Shown: positions 50,998 through 61,369 of the stretch, one piece after another | Layout: the number at the start of each line of letters is the position of its first letter | Position numbering within the stretch: the first letter of the stretch is position 1 | Assembly: GCA_963576725.1 (NCBI GenBank) | Contig: OY755247.1 | Location: forward strand, 16,494,526 to 16,558,525 | Origin: Azorinus chamasolen | Lineage: Eukaryota > Mollusca > Bivalvia > Cardiida > Solecurtidae | Length of the DNA: 64,000 nucleotides | Direction: 5' to 3' | Position numbers and translations under genes: made by a program | Notes under the pieces: model-generated | The model's database searches: none | What the model was told of the DNA's origin: nothing | What the model saw: only the letters and a program-made list of their open reading frames with translations

Positions 50998-51390
50998 GTA
51001 AGCCATCAAAAAGATGATTTAGTTCTTGGTTAGTTTAAGTAGTTTTTATCAAATGACTGCGAATGTATTCGCTTTAGGAAAATATTTCCCTGTAGCGTGC
51101 ATTGCAGACACGTAAAAACCTTTAATTTGAGTTTGTTTTAAATTTTATTAAGAATCGGGGAACTAAAACAGTATACGTTATTTGATATTTTTTAAATTGC
51201 CTAGAAGTTATGCCTATTTTGTGTTTATTCAACATTTGGAAAAAGGAAACGTATAACGCGAATGCAATACTAACAGAAGCTACATTATATGTATTAGTGT
51301 TCTTACAATTTTACTTATATCATTATACATGTACTTATATAAAAAAAAGTTTTATATTAAAAAAATTAATTTTTTTTGTCTTTTTTTGAA

Positions 51391-51404
51391 GGGGGGGGGG
51401 GGGG

Positions 51405-51468
<64 letters not shown>
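51391..51468. repeat. G13 run plus (TTA)n microsatellite
   Basis: GGGGGGGGGGGGG is followed by about 20 TTA units with a few TCA variants, in VWC intron 2. The frames through it are artefacts. Confidence 0.95.
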
Positions 51469-51606
51469 GAATTTATTTTATTTTCATTTTGCGTGTCTAC
51501 AGTGCATGCCAGGACAACACCTAATCCTATAGTGCGGGTCTATTGGTCTCGTAACGTTGGTTACATTAACAAACTCACTCACTTACCTGTGATTTGGTGA
51601 AACAAC

Positions 51607-52169
51607 TTAATCCTTTCCTTCAAACGCCTTTTCACGTTCTTGCTCAAAAAGAAGACCCCTATCAGACGGCTCCTATATGTGCCATCTGACCAGGATCTGC
51701 TCTGTTTAATTATGGAATAATACAGATCAGATTATGTAGTGTCTTCCAAAACCAATACAGCATGAGTGCATAAAATTAAATCGAACTCGGCTAACTTGAA
51801 CTTCGGGATAACTCGAACTAAAGGCTCAGTCTTTCCAAAACTTACAATACACAATTCCTCTAAGATGTATCGCTACAGATATCTAGAAATACATGTGACA
51901 GCTTAATACAGGTCTAAAGTAATGCTGAAGCTGAAAGCTCATATAGGAGCTTTCAGCATTACTTTAGACCACTATTAAGCTCTGGCCTTGAGAATTTGTT
52001 CAGGTTAAATATCGGATGACTCGAACTTCTGTTATCTCGAACTAATTTGTATGTTCCCTTGAAGTTCGAGTTATCGAAGTTCAACTGTATATGCTATTAT
52101 AAAATTCAGGTAATAAATAATTATGATACCATTACTTCTCACATGAAAGGTCAATAGAGAAAAGGTTAA
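51607..52169. mobile_element. Family A element interrupted by a family C element
   Basis: TTAATCCTTTCCTTCAAACG, an A stem about 51640-51710 (apex GGCTCCTATATGTGCC), and flank GAGTGCATAA, then the C element. The A flank resumes ATGCTATTATAAAATTCAGG and ends GAGAAAAGGTTAA. Confidence 0.75.
51781..52087. mobile_element. Family C element, left end truncated
   Basis: TCGAACTCGGCTAACTTGAAC to GAGTTATCGAAGTTCAACTG followed by TA. The stem (51899-51977) has apex AGCTCATATAGGAGCT and a 6-bp duplication GCTGAAGCTGAAAGC in one arm. Confidence 0.8.
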
Positions 52170-52206
52170 TATCTGTGTACATGGCAATACTGATATATGC
52201 GATTCT

Positions 52207-52505
52207 TTTAACCATTCGCTTGCTATTCACGTCAATATACCTAGCTGTAAATAGTGAAAACCCATATGAGACAGCTCCTGCAGGAGCTGTCTCATCAGGG
52301 TCAGCACTATTTACAAGTTGATTGTGCAACCATTGCGCTCCACAACAGCGATTGCACAGCGACATACTTGTACACAGTGAATATATATGTACGAGGTCCA
52401 TTCAAAAATTACGCAGACAATTTTTGAATGGCCCTCGTAATTATACAACAGGGCATGGGTAAAGAAGGAGAAATGTGTTTTAAAATTCAGCAAGAGAAGG
52501 GTTAA
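52207..52505. mobile_element. Family D TTAA hairpin element with a 46-bp insert
   Basis: TTAACCATTCGCTTGCTATT to CAAGAGAAGGGTTAA. The stem about 52250-52320 has apex GCTCCTGCAGGAGC. The flank reads GTGAATATATATG-TA, a 46-bp palindrome, then TA-ATTATACAACAGG. Other D copies are uninterrupted there. Confidence 0.85.
52392..52437. mobile_element. 46-bp mini inverted-repeat element with TA duplication
   Basis: CGAGGTCCATTCAAAAATT pairs with AATTTTTGAATGGCCCTCG (one mismatch) around ACGCAGAC. TA flanks both sides (52390-52391, 52438-52439), and the empty site is GATATGTAATTATAC at 26475 and GATATATGTAGTTATAC at 24590. The ends look like mariner-type terminal repeats with nothing between them. Confidence 0.82.
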
Positions 52506-52935
52506 TAGTCATGTAAGAAATACTGACATCATGAATATTTATAGTGGCATATGGACATAGGATAGTTGGCATTGACTGAAATTGTAGAGTCAGACATTTC
52601 ATAATTTCTTATTCTTAACCCTTTCGCTGCATGCAAAACACTGTCGTCTGCTAACTTTGTCGTCTGCTATAATTTTTCATTTTTTGGATTTTCTTCATTT
52701 TTGTTTCAAAAACATAGTAACAAACAGTTTGGATCCTGATGAGACGCCGATTTACTCGGCGTCTCACCTAGATCCAAACTGTTTGCATAGGTAATCACTG
52801 ATCCGGCATTGGCAGCGAAAGGGTTAAGCAAACAGAGCAGATCATTATCAGACGGCTCCTACAGGAGCTTTCTGATTTGGGTCTACTCTGTTTGCAAAGG
52901 CGTGAAAAGCCGTTTACATGAGGGAAAGTCCTACA
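52506..52935. mobile_element. Family A element interrupted by a family F element
   Basis: CATGTAAGAAATACTGACAT and GAGTCAGACATTTC are the A left flank. The F element sits at TTAA, and the A stem follows at 52828-52895 (GCAAACAGAGCAGATC...GGTCTACTCTGTTTGC, apex GGCTCCTACAGGAGC). The right end is CATGAGGGAAAGTCC. Confidence 0.8.
52615..52827. mobile_element. Family F TTAA hairpin element (213 bp)
   Basis: TTAACCCTTTCGCTGCATGC to GGCAGCGAAAGGGTTAA. The stem at 52721-52785 (CAAACAGTTTGGATCC...GATCCAAACTGTTTG) has centre ACGCCGATTTACTCGGCGT. Its right TTAA is immediately followed by GCAAACAGAG of the A stem. Confidence 0.88.
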
Positions 52936-53154
52936 TATCTTGCAGTTATCAAAGAGGACGGGATCTACGGGAATTTTTAGTGTACTTCTGCATCAAGTTA
53001 AGTATCTTTTACATGTACCACACCTCTCTAGTCATTTCAATGGATATTACATAACCTTAGGACACGTGAATTACTCCGAAACTGCCAAACTCAGAATCCG
53101 AGTTGGTGGTTTTATGCTTAACTTTAACCTGCTGGAAACGAATATATAAGATAA

Positions 53155-53427
53155 TTGCAAACAGTATAGACAAGATCAAATGGCTCATGGGGCTGCCCTT
53201 TGATCAGGGTCAAAACTTTTGTACATACAAATCAATTTCTTAAGTGATACATTTTGATATAACTTCTTTGAAGAAATCTAATGAAAAAATGCAATTGTGT
53301 AGTTTTGAAACAATTGTGATAAATAGAGCATTTGCTCCTGTGGAGCAAATGCTCTATTTTTCACAATTGTTTCAAAACTTATTTTTACAGAGGCGTTAAC
53401 TGGCGTCAATATGAGGGAATGAGATAA
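53155..53427. mobile_element. Diverged hairpin plus family B element
   Basis: 53155-53225 (TTGCAAACAGTATAGACAAG...GATCAGGGTCAAAAC) is a decayed A stem. A reversed B element follows: stem 53306-53378 (TTTTGAAACAATTGTGATAA...TTGTTTCAAAA, apex GCTCCTGTGGAGC), right end GTCAATATGAGGGAATGAG. Confidence 0.7.
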
Positions 53428-53439
53428 ACATTTGTACAT

Positions 53440-53590
53440 CATGTGTGCGTCTTTTCATGCATTTACAAACAGGGTAGACCCTTATTCGACATTATAGCAG
53501 GGTCTGCTCTGTTTGTTTTATATGCTCATTCCGATTTACAGTTTCTGAGAAACATATTGTGTTCATGTGCCATTATAATCAAAGTACTGA
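53440..53590. mobile_element. Family A remnant
   Basis: GTGCGTCTTTTCATGCATTTACAAACAGG (in parts), GTAGACCC, CAGGGTCTGCTCTGTTTG and GTTCATGTGCCATTATAATC: an A stem with its apex deleted and its right flank. Confidence 0.6.
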
Positions 53591-53620
53591 CAGTACTGAA
53601 GGTTTCGGACATAATATATA

Positions 53621-53974
53621 TCATATTGGTTGCTTGCTGTGGATTTTTCTGAAAATCATTCCAGTAGTTTGGAAGACAATTAAAGAATTGTTTTATGAAC
53701 ATGTCACATACAGGGCGATTCCAATAGCTCAACTTGCCACTTTGTGCCAATAGAGCCAAAATTGATAGTTTATTGTAGTAAAGAGTCATCACTCCATTAT
53801 TTGAAAGTAAGGGTCAAGTCAAGTCGTGCTTAGCATAATAGAATTAACGATTTCACCATTATCGTTGAATGAGAACACAGTAGGTCTAGACTGGACCCCG
53901 GATGATTCTGACTATTACTTGGTCAGTATCAAACATATGCCAGAAATTTCTGATTTATAAGAACCCTAATTTCC
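53621..53974. other. No supported feature
   Basis: Unassigned AT-rich intron sequence; short frames overlap on both strands without domain evidence. Confidence 0.45.
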
Positions 53975-54078
53975 TTAACCCTTTCCCTGTTCTATGTTTA
54001 TTCCAAATTTCAATACCTACTGAATATTCATGGACAAAATAGTTACAATCAATATGAGAAGTGGAAATTAGTAGCCAT
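53975..54078. mobile_element. Family A left half
   Basis: TTAACCCTTTCCCTGTTCTA, AATACCTACTGAATATTCAT and GTAGCCATTTAAGAAAGTAA match the flank of the 55140 copy; the stem is absent. Confidence 0.65.
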
Positions 54079-54462
54079 TTAAGAAAGTAAAGAAAAAATA
54101 AATCAAAAAGAAAGAAAGAGTAGCCACTATACACATACGTGTGTAGGCAAAAAGAGCATTTAACTCAGAATCAGACAACAATATATCGAACTTTTGTAAA
54201 TACCACAGGAAGGGTATGGAACTTTCAGAATCCGACGACCTTATGTCGGACTTCTGTTGTAAAAAGACACCATGCTGTTTAAGGCGTTTGGATTGACAGT
54301 AGGTCATTGGTAAAATCTATTCATTTTATACTTGGAGATTTCATGAAAAATGGGTCTGAATAATTTGCATATTAAGTATGTACGTTCACTAGTCGTTGTT
54401 GCGTTTCACACCTTTGTAGCGTTTAAATAGAACCATGTAACACATATATATTGGGACCCAAG

Positions 54463-54532
54463 CGGTGGCCGAGGGGAAAGACCTGCGTCTAAGAATCTCT
54501 AGATCCTTGGTTCGAATCCCGTCAAAACCAAA
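54463..54532 (+). mobile_element. tRNA-like SINE head (Leu/Ser type)
   Basis: GCGGTGGCCGAGGGG fits an A box of class II tRNAs and TTGGTTCGAATCCCGTC a B box, with an extended middle. The acceptor ends do not pair (GGGACCC against TCAAAACC), and there is no terminal stop for RNA polymerase III nearby, so I read it as a SINE or tRNA pseudogene. Confidence 0.5.
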
Positions 54533-55081
54533 TGCAAATAGAAAAAAGATTCTAATATATTTTTTATTCTTTATATTTTTTGATATTCTTTTCTCTGAAT
54601 ACATTTTAAAGCAAACAAACTAGAAAACATAAGCATGCATCTTGAAACTTGTTATGGACTTTTTAAAGCATTATGCTATATTAACATACAGTCCTGGTGT
54701 CAATAGCATGCATTTCGATGAAACTTAGAGGCAGGATCCAGACTTTGTGCTAGGACAACTAGGACAACTATCGAAAGTACCATGTTCAATTTAAAATTGT
54801 CACCTACTCATTATTTTGTGAATTGCATATATAATTATTTATATTCAATTAGTCTATGCTTTGCATAGTTTTTTTTTAAATTTTCAAACATCTAGGATCC
54901 TGATCACAGACCGACACACACAATGTACAACTGGCTATTAGGTCACGATAACCTGCATAATATTTGAAAAGTTAGTTTGTTTCAAAAGGAATAACTGCAC
55001 AGTTCAAACTGACTATAAAAAATTCCCTGAAAATTTGAACAATAATTACATCAACAAAAACAATAGTTTAAAAAAGTACAT
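54533..55081. other. No supported feature
   Basis: AT-rich intron 2 sequence without recognisable repeats or genes. Confidence 0.45.
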
Positions 55082-55475
55082 GTATATAGACACAGAGCGC
55101 AAATGGAACGGATCCATGTAAGAAACTTGATTCATGTTCTATTTTTTTTCCAATTTCAAACCTACTGAATATTCATGTATATAGACACAGAGCGCAAATA
55201 GAACGGATCCATGTAAGAAACTTGATTCATGTTCTATTTTTTTCCAATTTCAAACCTACTGAATATTCATGAACAAAATAATGGCTACTAATTTCCACTT
55301 TTCATGTTTCATTATATGAAAAAATTAGTAGCCATTTAAGAAAGTAAAGAAAAGATCTTTGAAATTCCATTAGCCAACAGAGCAGAACCTGATCAGACGA
55401 CTCCTAAAGGAGTCATCAGATCTGGGTCTACACTGTTTACAAACGCGTGAAAAACATTTATATGAAGATAAGGTT
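55082..55475. mobile_element. Family A element with a tandem flank duplication
   Basis: TATATAGACACAGAGCGCAA through CTACTGAATATTCATG occurs twice, starting near 55082 and 55178. The rest is a normal A element: GTAGCCATTTAAGAAAGTAA, stem 55373-55442 (GCCAACAGAGCAGAACC...GGTCTACACTGTTTAC, apex ACTCCTAAAGGAGT), right end AAGATAAGGTTTAG. Confidence 0.75.
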
Positions 55476-55557
55476 TAGTGTTCTAGCATCTCTACCAGTT
55501 TGTACAGCTGAATAAGTCAGTTTGGAAACATTTTTGCAACTTTAGATTACAGCTTGC

Positions 55558-55769
55558 TTAATCCTTATAATGCTGAGTGAAGTTTCGTTTGCAACAAGTG
55601 CCGTCTGCTTCAATTCTTAAATAAACTTTCTTTCATTTTATGTAAAAATATGGTCAAGATGACAAACAGTTTGGATCCTGATGTGACGCAGAATTATGTG
55701 GCCTTTCATCTGGATCCAAACTGCTTGCATATGTAATCACAGTTTCGCCGCTAGCGTGCAAAGAGTTAA
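55558..55769. mobile_element. Family F TTAA hairpin element (212 bp)
   Basis: TTAATCCTTATAATGCTGAG to CTAGCGTGCAAAGAGTTAA; stem about 55667-55733 (ACAAACAGTTTGGATCCTGA...ATCTGGATCCAAACTGC). Confidence 0.78.
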
Positions 55770-55877
55770 GCGTATGACCTCTAGAGATTTTAGCATGATG
55801 AAACAGTTGCCCTGACCACCACAGCTGTAACCTTTATACTTTAGAACTTTCAAATGTGAAGAACAGAAGAAGTCTAT

Positions 55878-56250
55878 TTAACCCGTAATTTCCCCATATA
55901 AACTTGTTGCTATGCATCTGCAAACAGATTCGACCCAGATAAGACAGCTCGCTCCCATAGGATCAGGGTCTGCTCTGTTTGTTAATGGATCCACCTTCCA
56001 TATTTCATTGTAAATATTTTGCAAGATTCCGGAACCGGATTGTAAGCCAAGCACTGCACATGCACGTATTCTCTTAGGGGGATTCCCGCCAGGTAGAGCT
56101 CGTGCAGTAGGGTTTTCCGTGAAAGTTTGAGTGCCAATCCATTTTATAAGGATTTCGGCAAAGCCGAAACCCTAAATAATCAGCTAACAATGTTTTATGA
56201 TGTTTTTATTTCTTGCATGAATATTCGTGAGGTAAATCTCCCATTTTAAC
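55878..56250. mobile_element. Family A element with an insert, upstream of VWC exon 3
   Basis: TTTAACCCGTAATTTCCCCA, stem 55917-55982 (GCAAACAGATTCGACCC...GGTCTGCTCTGTTTGT), flank to TTGTAAATATTTTGC. An inserted 160-bp piece follows, ending in the small hairpin GGATTTCGGCAAAGCCGAAACC (56155-56178). The A flank then ends TTCTTGCATGAATATTCG. Confidence 0.65.
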
Positions 56251-56276
56251 ACCCAAGCGCATGTTGTCATTTAAAG

Positions 56277-56453
56277 GTGAACCAAAGACATCAGAGGACG
56301 GATGTAAAACGTGTCATTGTACGGAGGATTCCAAAACAATCTGCTCGTTAATGAGCTGTATGCCTTGCAAAGGAAAATGGACGGATGACGGCACGTGCTG
56401 CGGACATTGCAACATGGAGATATGTATAAAGGACGGTCAAGAGTACCAAGACG
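56277..56453 (+). CDS. Multi-VWC secreted protein, exon 3
   Basis: Starts after TGTCATTTAAAG and ends G|GTTTGT, 59 codons' worth, phase 1 at both ends. It encodes C2-C10 of VWC module 2 (DGCKTCHC, SCMPC, GTCCGHC) and C1 of module 3 (EICIKDGQEYQDG). The TDDGTCCG tail motif recurs in modules 3 and 4. Both splice sites are weaker than in the other exons. The exon is boxed in by family A elements: one ending about 27 bp before the acceptor, one starting 15 bp after the donor. Confidence 0.85.
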
Positions 56454-56467
56454 GTTTGTAGGAGCAT

Positions 56468-56718
56468 TTAACCATTTACGTGTTAGATATTTGTGTTTTA
56501 GAAATCACAGCATTAATATTGATAATTAGATTAAATTTTATAATTACATATGAAAACAAGACATTTTGGCCCAGGCAAGAACTGCAGAATCAGATCTATA
56601 GTATACCATAAGTAAACAGAGCAGACCCTGATCAGACGGCCCCTATAGAAACCGCCTGATTTTGTCTGCTCTGTTTGCAATTGCGTGAAAATATGTTTAA
56701 TATGAAGGGACGGGTTAA
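56468..56718. mobile_element. Family A TTAA hairpin element (251 bp), next to a splice donor
   Basis: TTAACCATTTACGTGTTAGA to GGGACGGGTTAA; stem 56612-56679 with apex GGCCCCTATAGAAACC. It begins 15 bp after the last base of VWC exon 3. Confidence 0.82.
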
Positions 56719-56789
56719 CTTAACCATTAACTGGTCTTTCAATGTGGAATTATTTACAGAGCTAAAGATAAGGGTGCTTACCCAAATAC

Positions 56790-56870
56790 TAAACTCGTCA
56801 CGTCTCCACCAAACCCTGTACTGTGACTACTCTTTAGAATCGTCTCTTTGCCGAAGCTTTGTAGGATGAA
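56790..56870. mobile_element. Family G left half
   Basis: CGTCTCCACCAAACCCTGTA, CTGTGACTACTCTTTAGAAT and CGTCTCTTTG; the right arm is missing. Confidence 0.55.
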
Positions 56871-56924
56871 ACAGGGGCCATATTCCTTGTATGTTATTTA
56901 TACCAGTAAGTTGTTCTTTTACAC

Positions 56925-57170
56925 CCTTAATACGTATTCCAATGCCCTGGCAAACAGAGTATACCTAGATCAGATGTAATTATGGATTGCTCTATTTGCT
57001 TATACAATTTTATGCAAAAATTATACTTTTACAGTTTTGCTTATGGTATAATACAGTTAAAATTCGGCAGCTTCTACCATTGCCAAGCATTTCCCGTGCC
57101 CATGTCTATTATTCTAATCAATATCCATAGTGTCATCATTTCTTGCATGAATATTCATGAAGTAAACGGA
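56925..57170. mobile_element. Degenerate family A element
   Basis: GGCAAACAGAGTATACCTAG, TTGCTCTATTTGCTTATAC, AATACAGTTAAAATTCGGCAGC, GTGTCATCATTTCTTGCATG and TATTCATGAAGTAAACGG keep the A order; the apex is gone. Confidence 0.55.
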
Positions 57171-57417
57171 TAACATATTCGGCATACAGTACGATGACAT
57201 ATTTCAGTTTATCACATAATCTGCAGTGTGGGAGTACCGGAACAGAGTGCCGTAAATCACAGAAATGCACTAGTGCATTTTTATGCAAGTGAGCAGTTTG
57301 AAACCGGCTGTACAACGCTGTAATGTAAACAATGGCCGTAGCAGCCGTCTGTTCAGTCACTTTCTATGGCACTTAAAAGGGTTATGTGATAAAAAGAATC
57401 TTACACGAGTGTTCATT

Positions 57418-59035
57418 ATGTCTCCCCCCATATTTATATGGGGGAGACATACTGTTTTCGTGAGAGTTGTCTGTCTGTCCGTCTGTCCGTCCGTCCGTCT
57501 GTCCGTCTGTCCGTCACACTTTTTGTCCGGACGATAACTTCAATATGCCTGATGCCAGTTGATTGAAACTTCATATATGGAAAGAGCATAACGAGAGGAA
57601 GTGTCATGCACAAGGTCCATAACTCTGGCTTCGCTAATATTGGAGTTATTGCCCTTTGTAAAAAAAAATCACATTTTTTTGTCCGGACGATAATTCCTAT
57701 ATGGCTCATGCCATAGGATTGAAACTTCATATATGGAAAGATAATGACGAGAGGAAGTGTCATGCACAAGGTCCATAACTCTGGCCTCACTAATATTGGA
57801 GTTATTGCCCTTTGTAAAAAATATCATAATTTTTTGTCCGGACAATAAACTCAATATGCCTGATGCCAGTAGATTGAAACTTCATATATGGAAAGAGCAT
57901 AATGAGAGGAAGTGTCATGCACAAGGTCCATAACTCTGGCTTCACTAATATTGGAGTTATTGCCCTTTGTAAAAAAATATCATTATTTTTTGTCCTGACA
58001 ATGACTTCAATATGCCTGATGCCATCGGATTGAAACTTCATATATGGAAAGATCATAACGAGAGGAAGTGTCATGCAGAAGGTACATAACTCTGGCTTCA
58101 CTAATATAGGAGTTATTGCCCTTTGTAAAAAAATCACACTTTTTTGTCCGGATGATAACTTCTATATGGCTCATGCCATTGGATTGAAACTTCATATATG
58201 GAAAGATCTTAACGAGAGGAAGTATCATGCACAAGGTCCATAACTCTGGCTTCACTAATATTGGAGTTATTGTCCTTTGTAAAAAAAAATCACACTGTTT
58301 TGTCCGGACGATAACTTCTATATGGCTCATGCCATTGGATTGAAACTTCATATATGGAAAGATCATAACGAGAGAAAGTGTCATGCACAAGGTCCATAAC
58401 TCTGGCTTCACTTATATTGGAGTTATTGCCCTTTGTAAAAACAATCACAATTGTTTGTCCGGATGATTACTCCTATGTGACACATGCCATTGGAGTGAAA
58501 CTTCATACATGGAACGATCATAATAAGAGAAAGTGTCATGCATAAGATCCTTAACTCGGGCTTCAATACATTGAGAGTTATTGCCCCTTGTACATTTGTT
58601 TAATTCTCTCTTGTCCGGACGATAACTCCTACATGGCTCTTGCCATCGTATTAAAACTTCATATATGGAAAGAGCATGATGAGAGAAAGTGTCATGAACA
58701 AGGGCCATAATTCTGGCTTCAATACTTTTGGAGTTATTGCCCTTTGTTACATTCTTTGGCCGATCAATAACTCCTATTCGACTGATGCTATAGGAATGAC
58801 ATTTTATTTTTGGAAAGAGCATGATGAAAGTAAGTGTCATGCACAAGGGCCATAAATCTGGTATCAGTATTTTTGGAGTTATTAGCTGTTATCATTTTCT
58901 TCTTGAAAAATGTAGTGTGGAAAACGCATAATGAGGGGAAGTATCATTCATCAAGACCATAACATTTTTAGTGATTTCCCTTTACATATTGTTTTTATTA
59001 GAGGGGAGACATCCGTTTTTTTGACAAAAACCTCT
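57418..59035. repeat. Dispersed repeat with a 155-bp tandem array
   Basis: It opens with a hairpin (TATGTCTCCCCCCATA...TATGGGGGAGACATA) and a CTGTCCGTC run, then about nine 155-bp units marked by GTCCGGACGATAACT (57525, 57681, 57836, 57992, 58146, 58302, 58457, 58613, 58757). Each has TTGAAACTTCATATATGGAA, AGGAAGTGTCATGCACAAGG and GGAGTTATTGCCCTTTGTA. It closes with GAGGGGAGACATCC, an echo of the opening hairpin. Frames of up to 134 codons on the minus strand are the repeat translated. Confidence 0.88.
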
Positions 59036-59451
59036 AGTTACACATTGTTTTTATGAAACGAGTTTACTATAATAATACGACACGAGATTTAGCGCGTGTA
59101 ATAGTCAATATAGTAAACGAGTTTCATGTAAACCATTTGTAATGAACATGAATGTAAGCTCTTCTATATATCAGTATATACTAGACCCTAGTGATGAGCC
59201 GATTAGTCGCCATGCCCGGCGATCGGTGTGTGTTAAACATGTCATAGGTAAAAATGCCATAGTAAATATGTCAGAGGTAAATATGCCATAGGTAAAGTGG
59301 TAAAAGCACCATAAATAAAAATGCCAGAGGTACATGTAAAAATGCCATAGGTATATATATTATTATATATTAAATTATAACATTGTATTTTGAATTTATA
59401 AATGGAATACGGTGTAGTGTGAACAAATATGTTATCATTTGTTAAAATAGT
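59036..59451. repeat. Short irregular repeats, otherwise empty
   Basis: 59225-59350 has repeated GCCATAGGTAAA and GCCAGAGGTA words. The segment before it includes a small inverted repeat around AACGAGTTTACTATA / TATAGTAAACGAGTTT. No gene. Confidence 0.55.
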
Positions 59452-59640
59452 TATAAAGAAATATGGAAGGTGTAGCATTGTAGACATTTTAAAATTTAGA
59501 AAGTAAAGAAACAGGATCTATCAAATTTTATTAGCAAACAGAGCAGACCCTGATCAGACGGCTCCTATAGAAGCCGTCTGATCTGGGTCTACGCTATTTG
59601 CAAATGCTTGAAAATACGTTTATATAAGGGAAAGGGTTAA
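59452..59640. mobile_element. Family A element, left end missing
   Basis: AAATATGGAAGGTGTAGCAT and TTTAGAAAGTAAAGAAACAGG, then stem 59534-59601 (apex GGCTCCTATAGAAGCC) and right end AAGGGAAAGGGTTAA. Confidence 0.78.
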
Positions 59641-59849
59641 CTGAACACAATCATTTTGTAAACATTTAAATGATATATTTTAGACAAAAAGAATGGCATG
59701 GATATGTATTCATTGCAACCTACATTCCGTATTTCCTGCAGGACCCGACTGCTCTCGTATTGGCTTATGATATAGAAAGTATTCGTAAACTCAAACCTGC
59801 CCAACACTTCCTATGTCAATGTACAATTTAAGCAAAAAAAACGTTCATA

Positions 59850-60058
59850 CTGATGATACTACGCCTTTGCAAACAGAGTAGATCAAGATCTATATCAATA
59901 TAGGAGCCGTATGATCAGGGCCTGCTCTATTTACTTATGAAGTATTATAAACATGGTTTTACAGGTTTTCCGTGTTCATATGCTATTATTGATATTTACT
60001 AATTAATATTCATGACGTCATTATTTCTTACATGGATATTCATGTGGTAAAGGGTTAA
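59850..60058. mobile_element. Family A element, diverged
   Basis: GCCTTTGCAAACAGAGTAGA, GATCAGGGCCTGCTCTATTT, TTCATGACGTCATTATTTCT and end GGTAAAGGGTTAA. Confidence 0.68.
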
Positions 60059-60071
60059 ACCGCCGCCTGTT

Positions 60072-60483
60072 TTAACCCTTTCCCAGTTCAACATTCATGT
60101 AAGAAATAAAGATATCATGAATATTGATAAGCAGAACTTTTATAATGACATATGTACACAGGATGTTTTGGCTCAGGCGGAAACTATACAACCAAGGGTC
60201 CATGCTTATAAAGCTTTTAGTTGAGTCTGAGTTTCGTTCTCAAGCTTTTGATTGGTCAGATTTGAATTCTCAAGCTTTTCATTGGTCAGATTTGAACCAA
60301 AGGCTCAAATCTGACCAATCAAAAACTTGAGAACGAACTCACTCAACTAAACGTTTTATGAGCATGTACCCAGATCTATATTATACCATAAGCAAACAGA
60401 GCAGACCCTGTAGAAACTGTCTTATCTAGGTATACATGTGCTCTGTTTGCAAATGCGTGAAAAGGTGTTTATATGAAGGTTAA
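60072..60483. mobile_element. Family A element with a second, unrelated hairpin
   Basis: TTAACCCTTTCCCAGTTC to GAAGGTTAA. The A stem (about 60393-60450) is shortened. Between CAACCAAG and CAGATCTATA lies an inverted repeat, 60197-60371 (GTCCATGCTTATAAAGC ... TTTTATGAGCATGTAC), homologous to that at 26958-27096 and at the same place in the element. Confidence 0.76.
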
Positions 60484-60567
60484 GACCAAGATCTAGACTG
60501 CACTAGATTGACTGGTTTGAAGATGTCAACGTGTATCGTGATGTCATAGCACGGTTTCAACGGCCTA

Positions 60568-60842
60568 TACGAGTTACTTCGATATAGCATTAACTCGAAT
60601 TATCCGATTTATAATCTGGAAAAGTTCACAGCTTAATGCAGGTCTACAGTAATACAGAAAGGTCCTGTAGGAGCATTCAGCATTACTTTACACGTGCATT
60701 AAACTGTCACACGTGTTTCTAGATATTTGTAGTGATACAACTTAGAGAAATTCTCTATTGTAAATTGTGAAAGTAACGACGTTTTAGTTCGGTTTATCCC
60801 GAAATTCGAATTACCCGAGTTCGAGTTATCGAAGTTCCGCTG
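60568..60842. mobile_element. Family C element
   Basis: GAGTTACTTCGATATAGC (eroded left end) to GAGTTATCGAAGTTCCGCTG then TATA. The stem (60630-60708) has GCTTAATGCAGGTCTACAG and apex GTCCTGTAGGAGC. Its right end is 49 bp before the exon 4 boundary. Confidence 0.75.
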
Positions 60843-60891
60843 TATATACACTCTATTTCCCTTATCTGAACTACAAGTGAAGCCATGACAG

Positions 60892-61062
60892 GAAGCGATC
60901 CATGTGAGATGTGTATTTGCGTGGCAACGGGGGAGCAGGTGGGAGAAATGTGTGAAATCGCCATGTGCGAAGAATGCCCGTGGGGTTCGACGGATGATGG
61001 CACGTGCTGTGGAGCATGCCGGGAACCCAAGTGTAAACACGAGGGAAAGGAATATGAAATCG
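60892..61062 (+). CDS. Multi-VWC secreted protein, exon 4
   Basis: Starts after GCCATGACAG and ends G|GTAAGC, 57 codons' worth, phase 1 at both ends. It encodes C2-C10 of VWC module 3 (SDPCEMCICVATGEQVG, MCEECPWGSTDDGTCCGAC) and C1 of module 4 (PKCKHEGKEYEIG). The acceptor lacks a strong pyrimidine tract immediately upstream, but CTCTATTTCCCTTATCTG lies 20-35 bp away. A family A element begins 24 bp downstream of the exon. Confidence 0.87.
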
Positions 61063-61085
61063 GTAAGCAAGCTCAGCCAACGTCT

Positions 61086-61339
61086 TTAACCCTTTCCTCC
61101 ATGAATATTCATGACAGAAAATAATGACGCCATGAATAGTATACCATTATGAATATTATATCTATGTGCACATGGACATATAAGGTTATGGTAAAGGCAG
61201 AAACTGCAGAATCATATCTATATTAAATCATATGCAAACAGAGCAGACCCTGATCAAACGGCTCCTTTCGGAGCCGTCTGATCTAGGTATACTCTGTTTG
61301 CAAAGGCTTAGAAAGGTGCGTCTCTGGATAAGGGGTTAA
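61086..61339. mobile_element. Family A TTAA hairpin element (254 bp)
   Basis: TTAACCCTTTCCTCCATGAA to GGATAAGGGGTTAA; stem 61234-61301 with apex GGCTCCTTTCGGAGCC. Confidence 0.88.
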
Positions 61340-61369
61340 TTTTCCAATTTCCAAGGATTTATATCAGGA

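Noticed and set aside
54463..54532. Functional tRNA gene
   Set aside because: A and B boxes are present but the acceptor stem does not pair and the anticodon arm is not formed.
57434..58846. Minus-strand frames of 111-134 codons with a repeated TLCMTLPLVMIFPYMKF-like motif
   Set aside because: They are the 155-bp DNA repeat read in frame by chance; units change frame between copies and no start or splice context is conserved.
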